NCBI GenBank assembly: GCA_027487485.1
Contig: JAIYDN010000018.1
Coordinates: 62,001-126,000 of the forward strand
From: Planctomycetaceae bacterium
Lineage (GTDB): Bacteria > Planctomycetota > Planctomycetia > Pirellulales > Pirellulaceae
DNA: 64,000 nt
Reading direction: 5' to 3'
Both the position numbers and the translations under genes were made by a program. Under the pieces are notes generated by a model. That model was not told where the DNA came from. It saw nothing but the letters and a program-made list of their open reading frames with translations, and ran no database searches. Shown piece after piece: positions 46,376 through 55,268 of the stretch (its first letter is position 1; each line of letters begins with the position of its first letter).

Positions 46376-46497
46376 ATCCTCTGCCGGGGGCAAAGCCCCC
46401 GGAATCCGTATTCACTGAACCGAAAGGCCTAGAGGGCCGACACACCAATCCAAACGGCACTTTGTAATCTCGGTTTGCTTTGGGATTGGAGCGGAGA

Positions 46498-46583
46498 GTC
46501 TTCGAATTTCGAATTTCGAATTTCGAATTTCGAATTTCGAGTACGAGTTGAAGTTGAAGTTGAAGTTGAAGTTGAAGTTCGAG
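46498..46583. repeat. Adjacent heptamer (GAATTTC) and hexamer (TTGAAG) microsatellites
   Basis: Five to six tandem copies of a GAATTTC unit are followed, after GTACGA, by about five copies of TTGAAG. Both are highly regular and therefore recent or actively maintained. Confidence 0.9.
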
Positions 46584-47394
46584 ATCGGTGCTGGAGCGGC
46601 AGAGGAGAGGGAGCCGGCTCGATTTGGTTTCGAATCCGCGGGAGCTGCGATTTGCTAGGGAACAACAAAACCTCAAAAACCCAGGCAAATCTTAAGTTCA
46701 AACCGAACATAAGAAACATTATCGGACGTTGCAAATCGGGTTTTTGACCGGCCTGCTCTGCATAGACACCCCACAGATCACTCTTTTTGAACCCGTTTCT
46801 TGGATCGTTTTGCGTCCGAAATTCTCAAAGCTCGTCATCGAGATTCGGCATGCTCGCAATCGAATTCGGACGCCAGACACAATCCAGTCCGCAGCCAGGT
46901 TTCCCAGCAAGACCTTCGCGAGCTGCCCCAGCATTCAACGCATCATCATCTGGTCATTTCGGCGATCAGCGACAAACAAACGCCTCGCGAATCTTGAGCA
47001 GCAGGGAATGCAAAGCTTTTCGCCTGAGCAAGCTTTTCCGATAAAGCAAACCTGAACAATCCCGCCTGAACAGTGTGTTCAACTTTGACAAGATTACCGA
47101 CTCCGTCGACCTGACGGATTCCAAGAGATCATCCCAATAACGATTCTTTAACGATCAAACAAGCTTTTATCCCTAAGCGCCCGCTATCGAAAAAGCGAAA
47201 TCAACCAGTTACGCTGTTCTTTCCGAATGCGCAGAACGCTCCCCACCTTCAAACTTCGAACCTCCAACTTCAAACTTCGCCCCCCTACCCTTGCCCGAGA
47301 TCTACTCGCAATCTGCCGGATGCCTTGCTTCCCAGTATCATCAAGGTCACACTAGAGGTTCCATCTTCCCTGATCGATAAACCTGATTGCAACC

Positions 47395-47994
47395 ATGTCG
47401 ACTGACACCATCCCGTCATCTTCCGAACCAGATCCGGAACGTCGAGAAAACACCACAACGGTTTCGACGCGGCGCGACAAACTATTGAAGCGACTGAAGC
47501 CGTATTGGATGATGGAAGGTGCGAATGTTTTTTTCGTTCCGTTCTTCGCGTGGTTTCTCATAACGGTCGTTGCGAAGGGGCAGATCTCCATTGCGGTTAT
47601 TGCGGCGATGGTAGCCACTTCGTTCCTGCTTGTTGTCGGCACCTTCGCTTGGAAAATGGTCGTTGACGGACTGGAAGGAAATCCCAAGTCCGAAGAGCAT
47701 TGGACGCCTTGGCTAGATCGAGTTCGCTGGCCGGCGTTGATACTAACCATCCTTGCTTTGATTGCCACCGTCGCTGAGGCTTTCTCGACATTGCCACGCG
47801 TCTCCGCAAGCCTTGTTGGAGCGAGCCTGCTTTGCTTGCTCGCCATTCTCGAGTACGTGAACTACTACCACGTCCAGTTGCAACACTTTGATCATGCCGA
47901 AGACTTCCAACGACTCTTGTCCGGCAAGGGCTTTCGCCGATCGCATCTCCCCAAGTCCATTCGCACCTACCGCCAAAAAAGTCGAAAATTTTAG
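47395..47994 (+). CDS. Four-span membrane protein of unknown function
   Basis: 199 residues. The N-terminal 40 residues are polar and end in a basic patch (RRDKLLKRLK). Four membrane segments follow: about 43-60 (ANVFFVPFFAWFLITVV), 66-88, 111-128 (WPALILTILALIATVAEAF) and 133-150. The C-terminal 45 residues are soluble and basic with aromatic residues (YVNYYHVQLQHFDH). It is monocistronic, flanked on both sides by repeat-rich spacers. No family was recognised. Confidence 0.75.
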   Translation: MSTDTIPSSSEPDPERRENTTTVSTRRDKLLKRLKPYWMMEGANVFFVPFFAWFLITVVAKGQISIAVIAAMVATSFLLVVGTFAWKMVVDGLEGNPKSEEHWTPWLDRVRWPALILTILALIATVAEAFSTLPRVSASLVGASLLCLLAILEYVNYYHVQLQHFDHAEDFQRLLSGKGFRRSHLPKSIRTYRQKSRKF

Positions 47995-48620
47995 GAAAGT
48001 CCGGTTCGACAGATCCAAACCGCCCTGCCCTCCCCTCAGGACATAGACTTCTCCACCGTCCAGACTTATCTGCGGCAGCTTGAGCCCAAGGGCTATGCTT
48101 TGTCGGTTCTGCATGTGAAAGCACAAAGATGGGATTATTGCATTTCGAATAGCAGCCTCCGAAAGTGAGTCGCCGCGAAAGGGCATGTGTTACTCTGCTC
48201 TGATTCACGTCGAGCCTGTGAGTATGAATGGGGCTGGGATACTGCCGAAAGCCGCTGATTCGAACGAAAAGCATTTTTCCACAAATTTCCAAGGTATTTT
48301 GCCTCTGCCCCCTGCCCTATTAGGGATGCAAACCAAAAGCCCCTCATCTTCAAACTTCAAACTTCGAACTTCCAACTTCACACTTCGCCCCCCCCTGCCC
48401 TGCCGCGGTTGCATTCACCGTTGGCCGTGATAAACGCATAGGCCGCAACAAGCCGTAGGCCGTAACAAGCGATAGCGCAGTTACGGCAGCCTCGTTCGAA
48501 TCTTATTGCCTCATCGAACGAGTCAGTTGTATCTAGCACTCCATGCCGTAACTGCGTCCAAAGCGACTTGTTACGGCCTACACCTACCTTACGGCCTACA
48601 CCTCCTTACACCCTACTCAC
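47995..48620. repeat. Intergenic C-rich tracts, composite repeat and large nested palindrome
   Basis: CCCTGCCCT-type tracts occur at 48022-48037, about 48307 and 48387-48402, the last preceded by CTTCAAACTTCGAACTTCC-type repeats. At 48456-48488 and 48544-48580 there is an imperfect inverted repeat of 33-37-base arms (TAGGCCGTAACAAGC... / ...GACTTGTTACGGCCTA), with a second small inverted repeat CTCGTTCGA / TCGAACGAG inside the loop. No gene is supported; the palindrome could terminate transcription from both sides. Confidence 0.8.
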
Positions 48621-49856
48621 TCAAATATCGCGGTCTCGAACGCCGAGCAAATACAGAACTGCGTCGAGTCCCATGGTGGACACTTGATGCTCGGCAGCTA
48701 GCCTGACCACCGGCTTGGCGTGAAATGCAATGCCTAGCCCTGCCCTGGCCAACATGGGTAAATCATTTGCCCCGTCCCCAATAGCGATGCATTGCTTGCG
48801 ATCGACTCCTTCCTCCTGAGCCAACTGATCCAAGAGCGCGGCTTTTCTTTGTGCGTTCACAATGGGACCGATGACGCGTCCTGTTAACTTGCCGTCGATG
48901 ATTTCCAATTCATTCGCATACACATGATCGATTCCCAACTTGCGTTGCAAGAAATTTCCAAAGTAAGTGAAGCCGCCCGATAAAATCGCCGTGCGATATC
49001 CGAACCTCCGCAAAGTGGAAAGCAATCGCTCGGCCCCTTCCGTTAGAACCAACCGCTCGGCAATCTTCGGCAATACATCCTCGGTTAGGCCGGCAAGGGA
49101 ATGAACTCGCTTGCGCAACGACTCGTCAAAATCGAGCTCGCCACGCATGGCCGCTTCTGTGATCGCACTCACTTCATCGCCAACCCCCGCTTCCTTGGCA
49201 AGTTCGTCTATCACCTCGGCCTGCAACAAGGTCGAATCCATATCCAGCGCGACCACTCGGCGACTTCGACGAAAGGCATCATCGCGTTGCCATGCCAAGT
49301 CTAGATTGAGCCGGCTGGAAAGTTCCAGCAAACTGGCTTTCAATTGGGCCGAATCTCGAGGTTCCCCGCGTAGCGAAAACTCTACGCACGCTCGGGTTAA
49401 TGTATCGGTCGGAATCCGAGGCGGTCGACCTGAAAGTCTCGTGATGACGTCAATGTTCAACCCCTGGTCTGCTAGCATTTGGCTAACCGCATGGAACTGA
49501 GTTGCCGTGACAGATCGCGATAACAAAGTCAGAATGAATCGCGATTTCCCCTGCCTGCCAACCCACAGATCGTAGTCTTCATCGGCGATGCGTTTCGGAT
49601 TGCACTTCAGTCCCAGCGCAGTTCCCAGCTCTTGCATTTCCTGAATCACCCGATCGCTATCCTTTTCTTCCGGGATGCGAACCAGCAGCCCCAAAAGCAG
49701 GGACTGGTGAATGACAGCTTGATTGACATCAATGATGGAGCATTCGAATTCCGCCAAAAGCTGGGACAGACTAGCGGTCAAGCCAGGCCGATCTTCGCCA
49801 GTGAATCGAAACAAAACAAGGGACGCAAAACGGGAAGTTGTAAGGTTCATGCGCAT
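48621..49856 (-). CDS. serB: Phosphoserine phosphatase with N-terminal ACT domains
   Basis: A 411-residue protein. The first 190 or so residues contain two ACT-type ligand-binding domains (FRFTGEDRPGLTASLSQLL, then SRSVTATQFHAVSQMLADQ), which usually sense serine. The HAD phosphatase domain follows: DMDSTLLQAEVIDELAKEAG with the catalytic D-x-D, and GDGANDLPMLARAGLGIA as motif IV. SerB removes phosphate from O-phosphoserine in the last step of serine synthesis. Starts at 49856 or the in-frame ATG at 49850 are both possible. It is divergent from a small unknown gene across a C-rich tract. Confidence 0.95.
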   Translation of the reverse strand: MRMNLTTSRFASLVLFRFTGEDRPGLTASLSQLLAEFECSIIDVNQAVIHQSLLLGLLVRIPEEKDSDRVIQEMQELGTALGLKCNPKRIADEDYDLWVGRQGKSRFILTLLSRSVTATQFHAVSQMLADQGLNIDVITRLSGRPPRIPTDTLTRACVEFSLRGEPRDSAQLKASLLELSSRLNLDLAWQRDDAFRRSRRVVALDMDSTLLQAEVIDELAKEAGVGDEVSAITEAAMRGELDFDESLRKRVHSLAGLTEDVLPKIAERLVLTEGAERLLSTLRRFGYRTAILSGGFTYFGNFLQRKLGIDHVYANELEIIDGKLTGRVIGPIVNAQRKAALLDQLAQEEGVDRKQCIAIGDGANDLPMLARAGLGIAFHAKPVVRLAAEHQVSTMGLDAVLYLLGVRDRDI

Positions 49857-50074
49857 ATCCTACCGAATCTCCCCCAAGAGTCCGAGGGGGGCCAGGCTTC
49901 AGGAGTCAGGCTTCAGACTTCAGGGTCTTTTTTCAAACTTCAAAGTTCCCACTTCCAACTTCCCTCCCCCCTGCCCTGCCCGCTCCTGTCGATGAAAGCA
50001 ATCAACGAAGGATCGAATCCGAGACACAGGCCCTTCACGCTCGTCGCGAGGGTGTTGCTGCTGCAACGGGTCAA

Positions 50075-50287
50075 TTGGTAGGCGCTGCCTTGGCATTAGC
50101 AGGCCAATTGCTCCATCAAGGTGATGGGAAAGAACCATCGAAAGATTCGATCGATTTGATGACCAAACAGCTATCCAGTTTGGTTGAAACAGATGCTGAC
50201 GGACGTCCGCAGATTCGAATCAGCCTACCAGACCAAGACGCTCTGCGTGGTATCGCAACGACATTGGCAAGATTGCTGGGCGAATGA
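50075..50287 (+). CDS. Small hypothetical protein, possibly 5'-disrupted
   Basis: 70 residues from a TTG at 50075. The frame remains open and plausible for about 28 further codons upstream (DESNQRRIESETQALHARRE), ending at a GGGCAGGG-type tract (49965-49982) with no usual start codon in that stretch. The protein has a short hydrophobic patch (GAALALAGQLL) and an acidic C-terminus. This suggests that the original start lay upstream or was replaced by the repeat element. Expression is uncertain. Confidence 0.5.
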   Translation: MVGAALALAGQLLHQGDGKEPSKDSIDLMTKQLSSLVETDADGRPQIRISLPDQDALRGIATTLARLLGE

Positions 50288-50425
50288 GGTGTAAGGCTTA
50301 AGGCGTGAGGCGTTTTTCGAACTTCGAACCTTCGCAATCAGTTGGCTGGGGGACTAGAATAGAATGCGACACCTTTGACGTAAGAATGCAAGCGATTCTC
50401 GAGGCAAAATTGCAGGATGTGATCC

Positions 50426-51031
50426 GTGAGCTCCATTCAAAAACTTGACTTAAAAATGACCGCCTCGGAGTATGCTCTTTGGGAACGGGAGCAAACCGAG
50501 AAGCATGAATACTACGCGGGCGAAGTGTTTTCCCAGGCCGGTGGAACTCGCCGGCATAGCTTAATCGGTTTAAACATCGCTCGAGTTATTGGTAATCACT
50601 TAGCCAATCGCGATTGCCAAGTCCATGGCAGCGACATGCGTATTCACGTCGAAGCCACCGGCTACCAAGCGTATCCCGACGTATCGGTTGCTTGTCCGCC
50701 GATCGAGGGATTCTCGGAAGACGTGATTTCCAATCCGATTTTACTGGTCGAGGTGTTGTCACCTGCCACGGCTGACTTTGATCGCAGCGGCAAATTCGCG
50801 CACTACCGCCAGATACCCTCCCTGAAAGAATATCTAGTCTTCTGGCAAGATGAAGCGAGAGCGGAACAACATACACGATCGCCTGAAGGGCTATGGCTGT
50901 TACGAGACGTCGTGGGGATCGAGGCAGTTATTCAGTTGGCGAGTTTGGATAGCCCGCTGGCCTTGAGAGACGTTTATGACAAAGTCGACTTCCAAGTTGA
51001 AGCAAAGCAATCGCAAACAAGTTTAGGTTGA
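50426..51031 (+). CDS. Uma2-family (DUF820) putative endonuclease
   Basis: 201 residues from the GTG at 50426. The Uma2 core is complete: KHEYYAGEVFSQAGGTRRHS, then AYPDVSVACPPIEG, and NPILLVEVLSPATADFDRSGK with the E-x-L-S-P-(A/S)-T catalytic-site region, followed by HYRQIPSLKEYLV. The protein overlaps the next gene's TTG by 4 bases. Its sequence is only distantly related to the Uma2 protein at 41078-41698, so they are not recent duplicates. Function beyond the nuclease-like fold is unproven. Confidence 0.87.
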   Translation: MSSIQKLDLKMTASEYALWEREQTEKHEYYAGEVFSQAGGTRRHSLIGLNIARVIGNHLANRDCQVHGSDMRIHVEATGYQAYPDVSVACPPIEGFSEDVISNPILLVEVLSPATADFDRSGKFAHYRQIPSLKEYLVFWQDEARAEQHTRSPEGLWLLRDVVGIEAVIQLASLDSPLALRDVYDKVDFQVEAKQSQTSLG

Positions 51032-52149
51032 AGTTTATGTGGAAGTTTATGTTGACGGTTGGTCTCGTGTTTTTTCTGACTTATGCTGATTGCGTATGTG
51101 CGCAAACGACGGAAGTGACTATCCCTTCACTTGGTCAAAGGCTGACTGATGATCAAGCCGCAGGCTTAGCCCAATTGGCCATTGCAGGATTGCAACGCGA
51201 ATTTCCGAATAAGCCTGCCAACGTCATCACTAGCCCGGAGACGATTCTCGGGCCCAAGCAAATGCATCCGGCGTTTTATGGCTGTTACGATTGGCACAGC
51301 AGCGTTCACGGTCATTGGATGCTGATACGATTGTTAAAAACTAATCCGAATCACTCCGCCGCCTCGGAATCGCGAAAGCGTCTGGATGAGAATTTGACCG
51401 AAGCCAATATCCAGATCGAGACGGCGTACTTCGACGAAAAGGAAAACAAGTCATTTGAGCGAATGTATGGCTGGGCTTGGCTGCTACGTTTGGCTGCCGA
51501 GCTTCACACATGGGATGATCCCATGGGACGAAAGTGGCGAAAAGCGATTGTTCCTTTGGAAGCGAAAATTGTGGAACTGACCAAAGGTTATTTGCCTCGA
51601 TTGAAACAACCGATTCGAACGGGCGTGCATCCCGACACTGCGTTCGCTCTGGGGCAGACATTGGATTACGCACGCATCGTGTCGGAACCAGAACTGGAAT
51701 CATTGATAGTCGCTCGAGCCCGCGACTATTACGGTCAGGATATCGATTACAATTCGCAGTACGAACCGTCGGGCGAGGATTTTTTCTCTCAGTCGCTGAA
51801 CGAAGCGGATTTAATGCGTCGCATTTTACCACCGCAAGAGTTCAGTGAGTGGCTGGATCGTTTTCTACCCGACGTGTCAGCTTCAGGCAAATCGCGTCTT
51901 TTGGAACCGGTCGAGGTGAGTGACGTGACGGACGGAAAGCTGGTTCACTTGGCCGGCTTGGACTTGTCCCGCGCTTGGTGCGTGCAAGGCATCGCAAGGC
52001 ATCTACCGAACCAGGACCCTCGCGTTGTGATTTTCAGCAAGGCCGCCAAAGAGCACGCCAAGGTTGGTCTGGGTTATGTCTTCAGCGGACATTACGAAGG
52101 TGAGCATTGGCTGGGCACATTCGCGGTTTATGCTTTGACTCAGGAGTAA
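51028..52149 (+). CDS. DUF2891-family secreted protein
   Basis: 373 residues; the TTG at 51028 or the ATG at 51037 give a signal peptide MWKFMLTVGLVFFLTYADC with a predicted cut after VCA. The mature protein is rich in conserved aromatic and His residues: HPAFYGCYDWHSSVHGHWM, YGWAWLLRLAAELHTWDDP and the C-terminal HLAGLDLSRAWCVQGIARH. The family is of unknown function; the conserved His/Trp/Tyr set suggests a glycan- or metal-related enzyme with an alpha/alpha-toroid-like fold (inference). Confidence 0.85.
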   Translation: MKFMWKFMLTVGLVFFLTYADCVCAQTTEVTIPSLGQRLTDDQAAGLAQLAIAGLQREFPNKPANVITSPETILGPKQMHPAFYGCYDWHSSVHGHWMLIRLLKTNPNHSAASESRKRLDENLTEANIQIETAYFDEKENKSFERMYGWAWLLRLAAELHTWDDPMGRKWRKAIVPLEAKIVELTKGYLPRLKQPIRTGVHPDTAFALGQTLDYARIVSEPELESLIVARARDYYGQDIDYNSQYEPSGEDFFSQSLNEADLMRRILPPQEFSEWLDRFLPDVSASGKSRLLEPVEVSDVTDGKLVHLAGLDLSRAWCVQGIARHLPNQDPRVVIFSKAAKEHAKVGLGYVFSGHYEGEHWLGTFAVYALTQE

Positions 52150-52722
52150 GGTCGCAAGGGAGGCTCGGAAAATGATTCCGGCGGTTAGCGCACCAAACCT
52201 GTTGCGAAGCTACGGCACAAGGCCGAGCTTCGCGTGGCTGACGCCAGCGTCGAAACCCCGCCGGCCCGCAGCGTGCACGGCACCAGCGACGGCTGGGCTT
52301 GTCCAGCCACGTCACAACAGGCTTCACGCGCAAGGAACGAAGCTTGCATTGTCGAATTCTGTTGTTGCTTTGGAAAAGCCCGAGCAATTTTAAAAACTGA
52401 GAATTTTTTTGGATTGGATCCTTGCCAATCCAAACCGCTCACGAAGTAACGATAAACACTGGATGGGCACTAAAGCGGCGTCCTAAGCCATTAAGGGATG
52501 AACCCCGACCATTTGCGGAAGGACAGCAAAGGCACGAACAGTGGGCATCCTCAATCTTCACCAAACCTTCACAAACTCTTCGCCGGAGAATTGTTGCAAT
52601 CGGAAATCGTGCTCGTAGAATGCATCGCTGTCTTTCGTCAGTCGCACAATACGGTATCCATTTTTGACCCAACCTCGAGAAATCATCAAGTCGACTCGCA
52701 AGAGTGAAAGCGTAGAGTTTTT
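52150..52722. other. Intergenic region with a REP-like hairpin and possible gene remnant
   Basis: At 52187-52234 is one copy of the AGCACACCAAACCTGTTGCGA repeat family (here AGCGCACCAAACC) followed by a hairpin with GCGAAGCT / AGCTTCGC arms. Between about 52560 and 52680 the minus strand has an uninterrupted, plausible-looking stretch (GYRIVRLTKDSDAFYEHDF) that then hits stops and could be the remnant of a decayed gene. Nothing else was recognised. Confidence 0.55.
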
Positions 52723-53517
52723 ATGTTGAAGAAATTGTTATTGCTAGTAGCTGCGATTATCAGCGTGGGGTCTCAAGGTAAGGCCGATATAATTCTAGGT
52801 GGTACATCCTATGTGCAGAACTTCAACTCATTAGGATCCGGTTTGCCGACTGGTGTTACCGTACGGACAGGTGCAACCGCAACTTCGTTGGGAACTGTCG
52901 CAGGTTTTGTTTCAACAGTCCAATCTGCAACGTCTCCGGCTGCATCGTCAACTAACTGGAACATAACCTCCGGACGATTTTTTAATGCAGCTTCAGCGAC
53001 TGCTGGTGCTTCGGCTACCGCGGCTGTGCAGGCTGCCGCGGCCGATAGAGCGCTCGCCGTGCGTTTAGTAGCTGGATCAGATCCGGGTAACGCTTTTGTT
53101 TTTCGATTCACAAACACTTCCGGCTTCACGAATTTCGATTTGACATTCGATGCCCAAACTCTAGATGCTCAGCCGCGGACGAGCACATGGCGAGTAGATT
53201 ACGGCTTTGGGGCGACACCAGCCAGTTTTACTGCAGTTGGCTCCACATTTACAGATACCGCTGCCTTCGGCTCGACAAACCGATCTTTCGACTTTGGAAC
53301 CGCACTAGACAACAATGCTGGGCCAGTGTGGTTGAGAATAACCAACCTAACTGCGTCTTCAGGAAGCGGGAACAGGGATACTTTCGGAATCGACAACTTC
53401 AATTTAACCTATTCGGCCGTTCCAGAACCAACATCTATGGCTTTGGTAGGCATGTTTAGCCTAGCAGGCTTGGTTGTGCGTTTTCGTCGCCGCAAGTCAA
53501 CCTCGGCTGCCGTTTGA
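52723..53517 (+). CDS. PEP-CTERM secreted protein
   Basis: 264 residues with a signal peptide MLKKLLLLVAAIISVGSQGKA and a C-terminal sorting signal VPEPTSMALVGMFSLAGL followed by a basic RFRRRK tail, the defining tripartite PEP-CTERM signal recognised by exosortase. The mature part is low-complexity, rich in Ala, Thr, Ser and Gly with an FNSLGS- and WRVDY-containing beta-rich pattern typical of such proteins. Exosortase and EPS genes are not in this window. A strong terminator follows 70 bases after the stop. Confidence 0.88.
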   Translation: MLKKLLLLVAAIISVGSQGKADIILGGTSYVQNFNSLGSGLPTGVTVRTGATATSLGTVAGFVSTVQSATSPAASSTNWNITSGRFFNAASATAGASATAAVQAAAADRALAVRLVAGSDPGNAFVFRFTNTSGFTNFDLTFDAQTLDAQPRTSTWRVDYGFGATPASFTAVGSTFTDTAAFGSTNRSFDFGTALDNNAGPVWLRITNLTASSGSGNRDTFGIDNFNLTYSAVPEPTSMALVGMFSLAGLVVRFRRRKSTSAAV

Positions 53518-53586
53518 TCATCTAACTAGCAGTAGCTTTCGCAAACTCTTTCTTGCATCCGAGTCAAGAAATTAGATAATTTAGTA

Positions 53587-53625
53587 AAGCACCATTTGGG
53601 CCTCTTGCCTGATTGGTGCTTTTTT
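53587..53625 (+). terminator. Rho-independent terminator of the PEP-CTERM gene
   Basis: The perfect 8-base arms AAGCACCA (53587-53594) and TGGTGCTT (53614-53621) enclose a 19-base loop and are followed by a run of T residues. It is the clearest intrinsic terminator in the window. Confidence 0.85.
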
Positions 53626-55268
53626 CATTGAGTCGCCAAGGGACAGGCTATGTAGGACAATGGATACACCGTTTTGATTGCTGATATCGGGCCTGACTTT
53701 AGTGGCTTGACCTCGGAAAAAATCGAGCTGTAATCTATGTAATTCAGGATGCATGAATCGAAGTGTGAACACCGTTACCTGGGTTCATACTCGATTCGCT
53801 CAGATTCTATCGTTTCCAACTTCCGGTTCTTCGTCCAAGTTGACCTTACATTATTGTAAAGCAAAACATAAAGTTGCTGCTGAACGCATATGCGGTCGTC
53901 GCCAACGGTTAGTTAGTCCTGTTGGTAGCGGAAGCGGCCTAGCCCCGGCCGCTGCCAGCGGCGAGGAATCTAATTCACCGCACGCTCAAGGTCGTTGGGG
54001 TCTCTTCCGACGATGCCTTTTTGGATGGCCTTGTAATCTGTTTTCGTAAGACGACTGGTAATAAGAGCTGTTTGATGTTGGAAACTCGAACTTTGAAATC
54101 GTAGGTTCCGAGCCCTTTTTCGTTTCCATCGCCATTTGCCTTGTAACTGCCAACTACGCACTATCAACTTCCAACTTTAAGAAATTCGCTTTCCGTCTGT
54201 TTTATTCGGGCCGGGAGTAACAACTCCGCCGAGACGAGATCGACGGAAGCGGCCCTCGCGCGGAGGCGAGCGCGACAGAGATGGGCTGGGCAAGGGATCA
54301 TTCTAATGCTTCGATGCCTACCTAAATTCGATGATTGATCATTGCCCATTACTTATCGCTCATCGCTCTTTGCTCATCGCTTTCCGTCGGGCTTGCCCCG
54401 GCCGGAAGCAGCAACTGAAAGCTACAAGCAAAGCAACCAATCGATATTGCATTTCGGTTCTGGGCCTCCGTCGGGCTTGTCCCGGTCGGAGCCTGCGAGA
54501 TCGCTCGGGCCGGAATGTACCATTCAGTTGTGCGCTCCGCCGAGACAAGCTCGACGGAAGCGGAAGCGGAAGCGGGCACGGGAGGAGAGGAGCTTGTGGG
54601 TAGCTTTCAGTTGTACGCCCCGCCGAGGCAAGCTCGACGGAAGCGGACCTCGCGCGGAAGCGGACCTCGCGCGGAAGCGGACCTCGCGCGGAGGCGGACC
54701 TCGCGCGGAGGCGGCCCTGCAGCGGAGGCGACCGCGACAGAGATTGGCGGAGCAAGCGATCATTCGAATGCTTCGATGCTTATTCAAATTCGCTCATTGC
54801 TCTTTGCTTATCCCTCATCGCTCATTGCTTATCACTTATCGCTTTCCGTCGGGCTTGCCCCGGCCGGGAGCAGCAACTGAAAGCTACAGGCAAAGCGACC
54901 AATCGATATTGCATTTCGGTTCTAGGCCTCCGTCGGGCTTGTCCCGGTCGGAGCCTGCGAGATCGCTCGGTTCGGAATGTAGCATTCAGTTGTGCGCTCC
55001 GCCGAGACAAGCTCGACGGAAGCAGATGCGCGCGGGAGGAGAGGAGCCAGTGGGTAGCTTTCAGTTGTGCGCCCCGCCGAGGCGAGCTCGACGGAAGCGA
55101 ACCTCGCGAGGAAGCGAGCGCGATGGAGGCCAGAAGGGCAAGCAATCATTCCATTGCTTCGATACCTAGCCAATTTCGATCATCGATCATCGATCATCGA
55201 TCATTGCTTATTGCTTATTGCTTATTGCTTATCATCGGGCTTGCCCCGGTCGGAGCCTGCGAGTCCGC
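53626..55268. repeat. REP-like hairpin cluster with a 462-bp tandem duplication
   Basis: No gene is supported. The region carries at least five copies of a REP-like hairpin with consensus CGCCGAGACAAGCTCGACGG (near 54220, 54538, 54620, 55000 and 55076) and about five copies of a related element in the opposite orientation (CGTCGGGCTTGCCCCGGCCG type at 54385, 54469, 54847, 54931 and 55232). The block from about 54385 is repeated once from 54847 with an exact 462-base offset. CGCGCGGAAGCGGACCT-type units form a tandem run at about 54637-54735, and heptamer runs occur at 55178-55230. The 275-residue ORF through here is repeat-derived. Confidence 0.82.

Larger units (their letters stand above)
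45624..47394. other. Long gene-poor region with several repeat types
   Basis: No gene is supported over 1.7 kb. Seen: a G-rich tract (about 45682-45701); a CGTGCT hexamer run near 45793; a 31-34-bp tandem repeat at 46230-46375; a hairpin with arms CCGGGGG / CCCCCGG at about 46385-46403; heptamer and hexamer microsatellites at 46498-46583; and the composite C-rich/CTTCAAACTTCG element at 47235-47295. The longest ORFs here are formed by the repeats themselves and have no recognisable content. Confidence 0.7.

Noticed and set aside
45874-46377. 167-residue minus-strand ORF with repeated motifs
   Set aside because: It spans the 31-34-bp tandem array and has no supported start or homology.
54342-55169. 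275-residue ORF with two similar halves
   Set aside because: It is the translation of the 462-bp duplication and REP hairpins; no signal, domain or ribosome-binding site supports a real gene.
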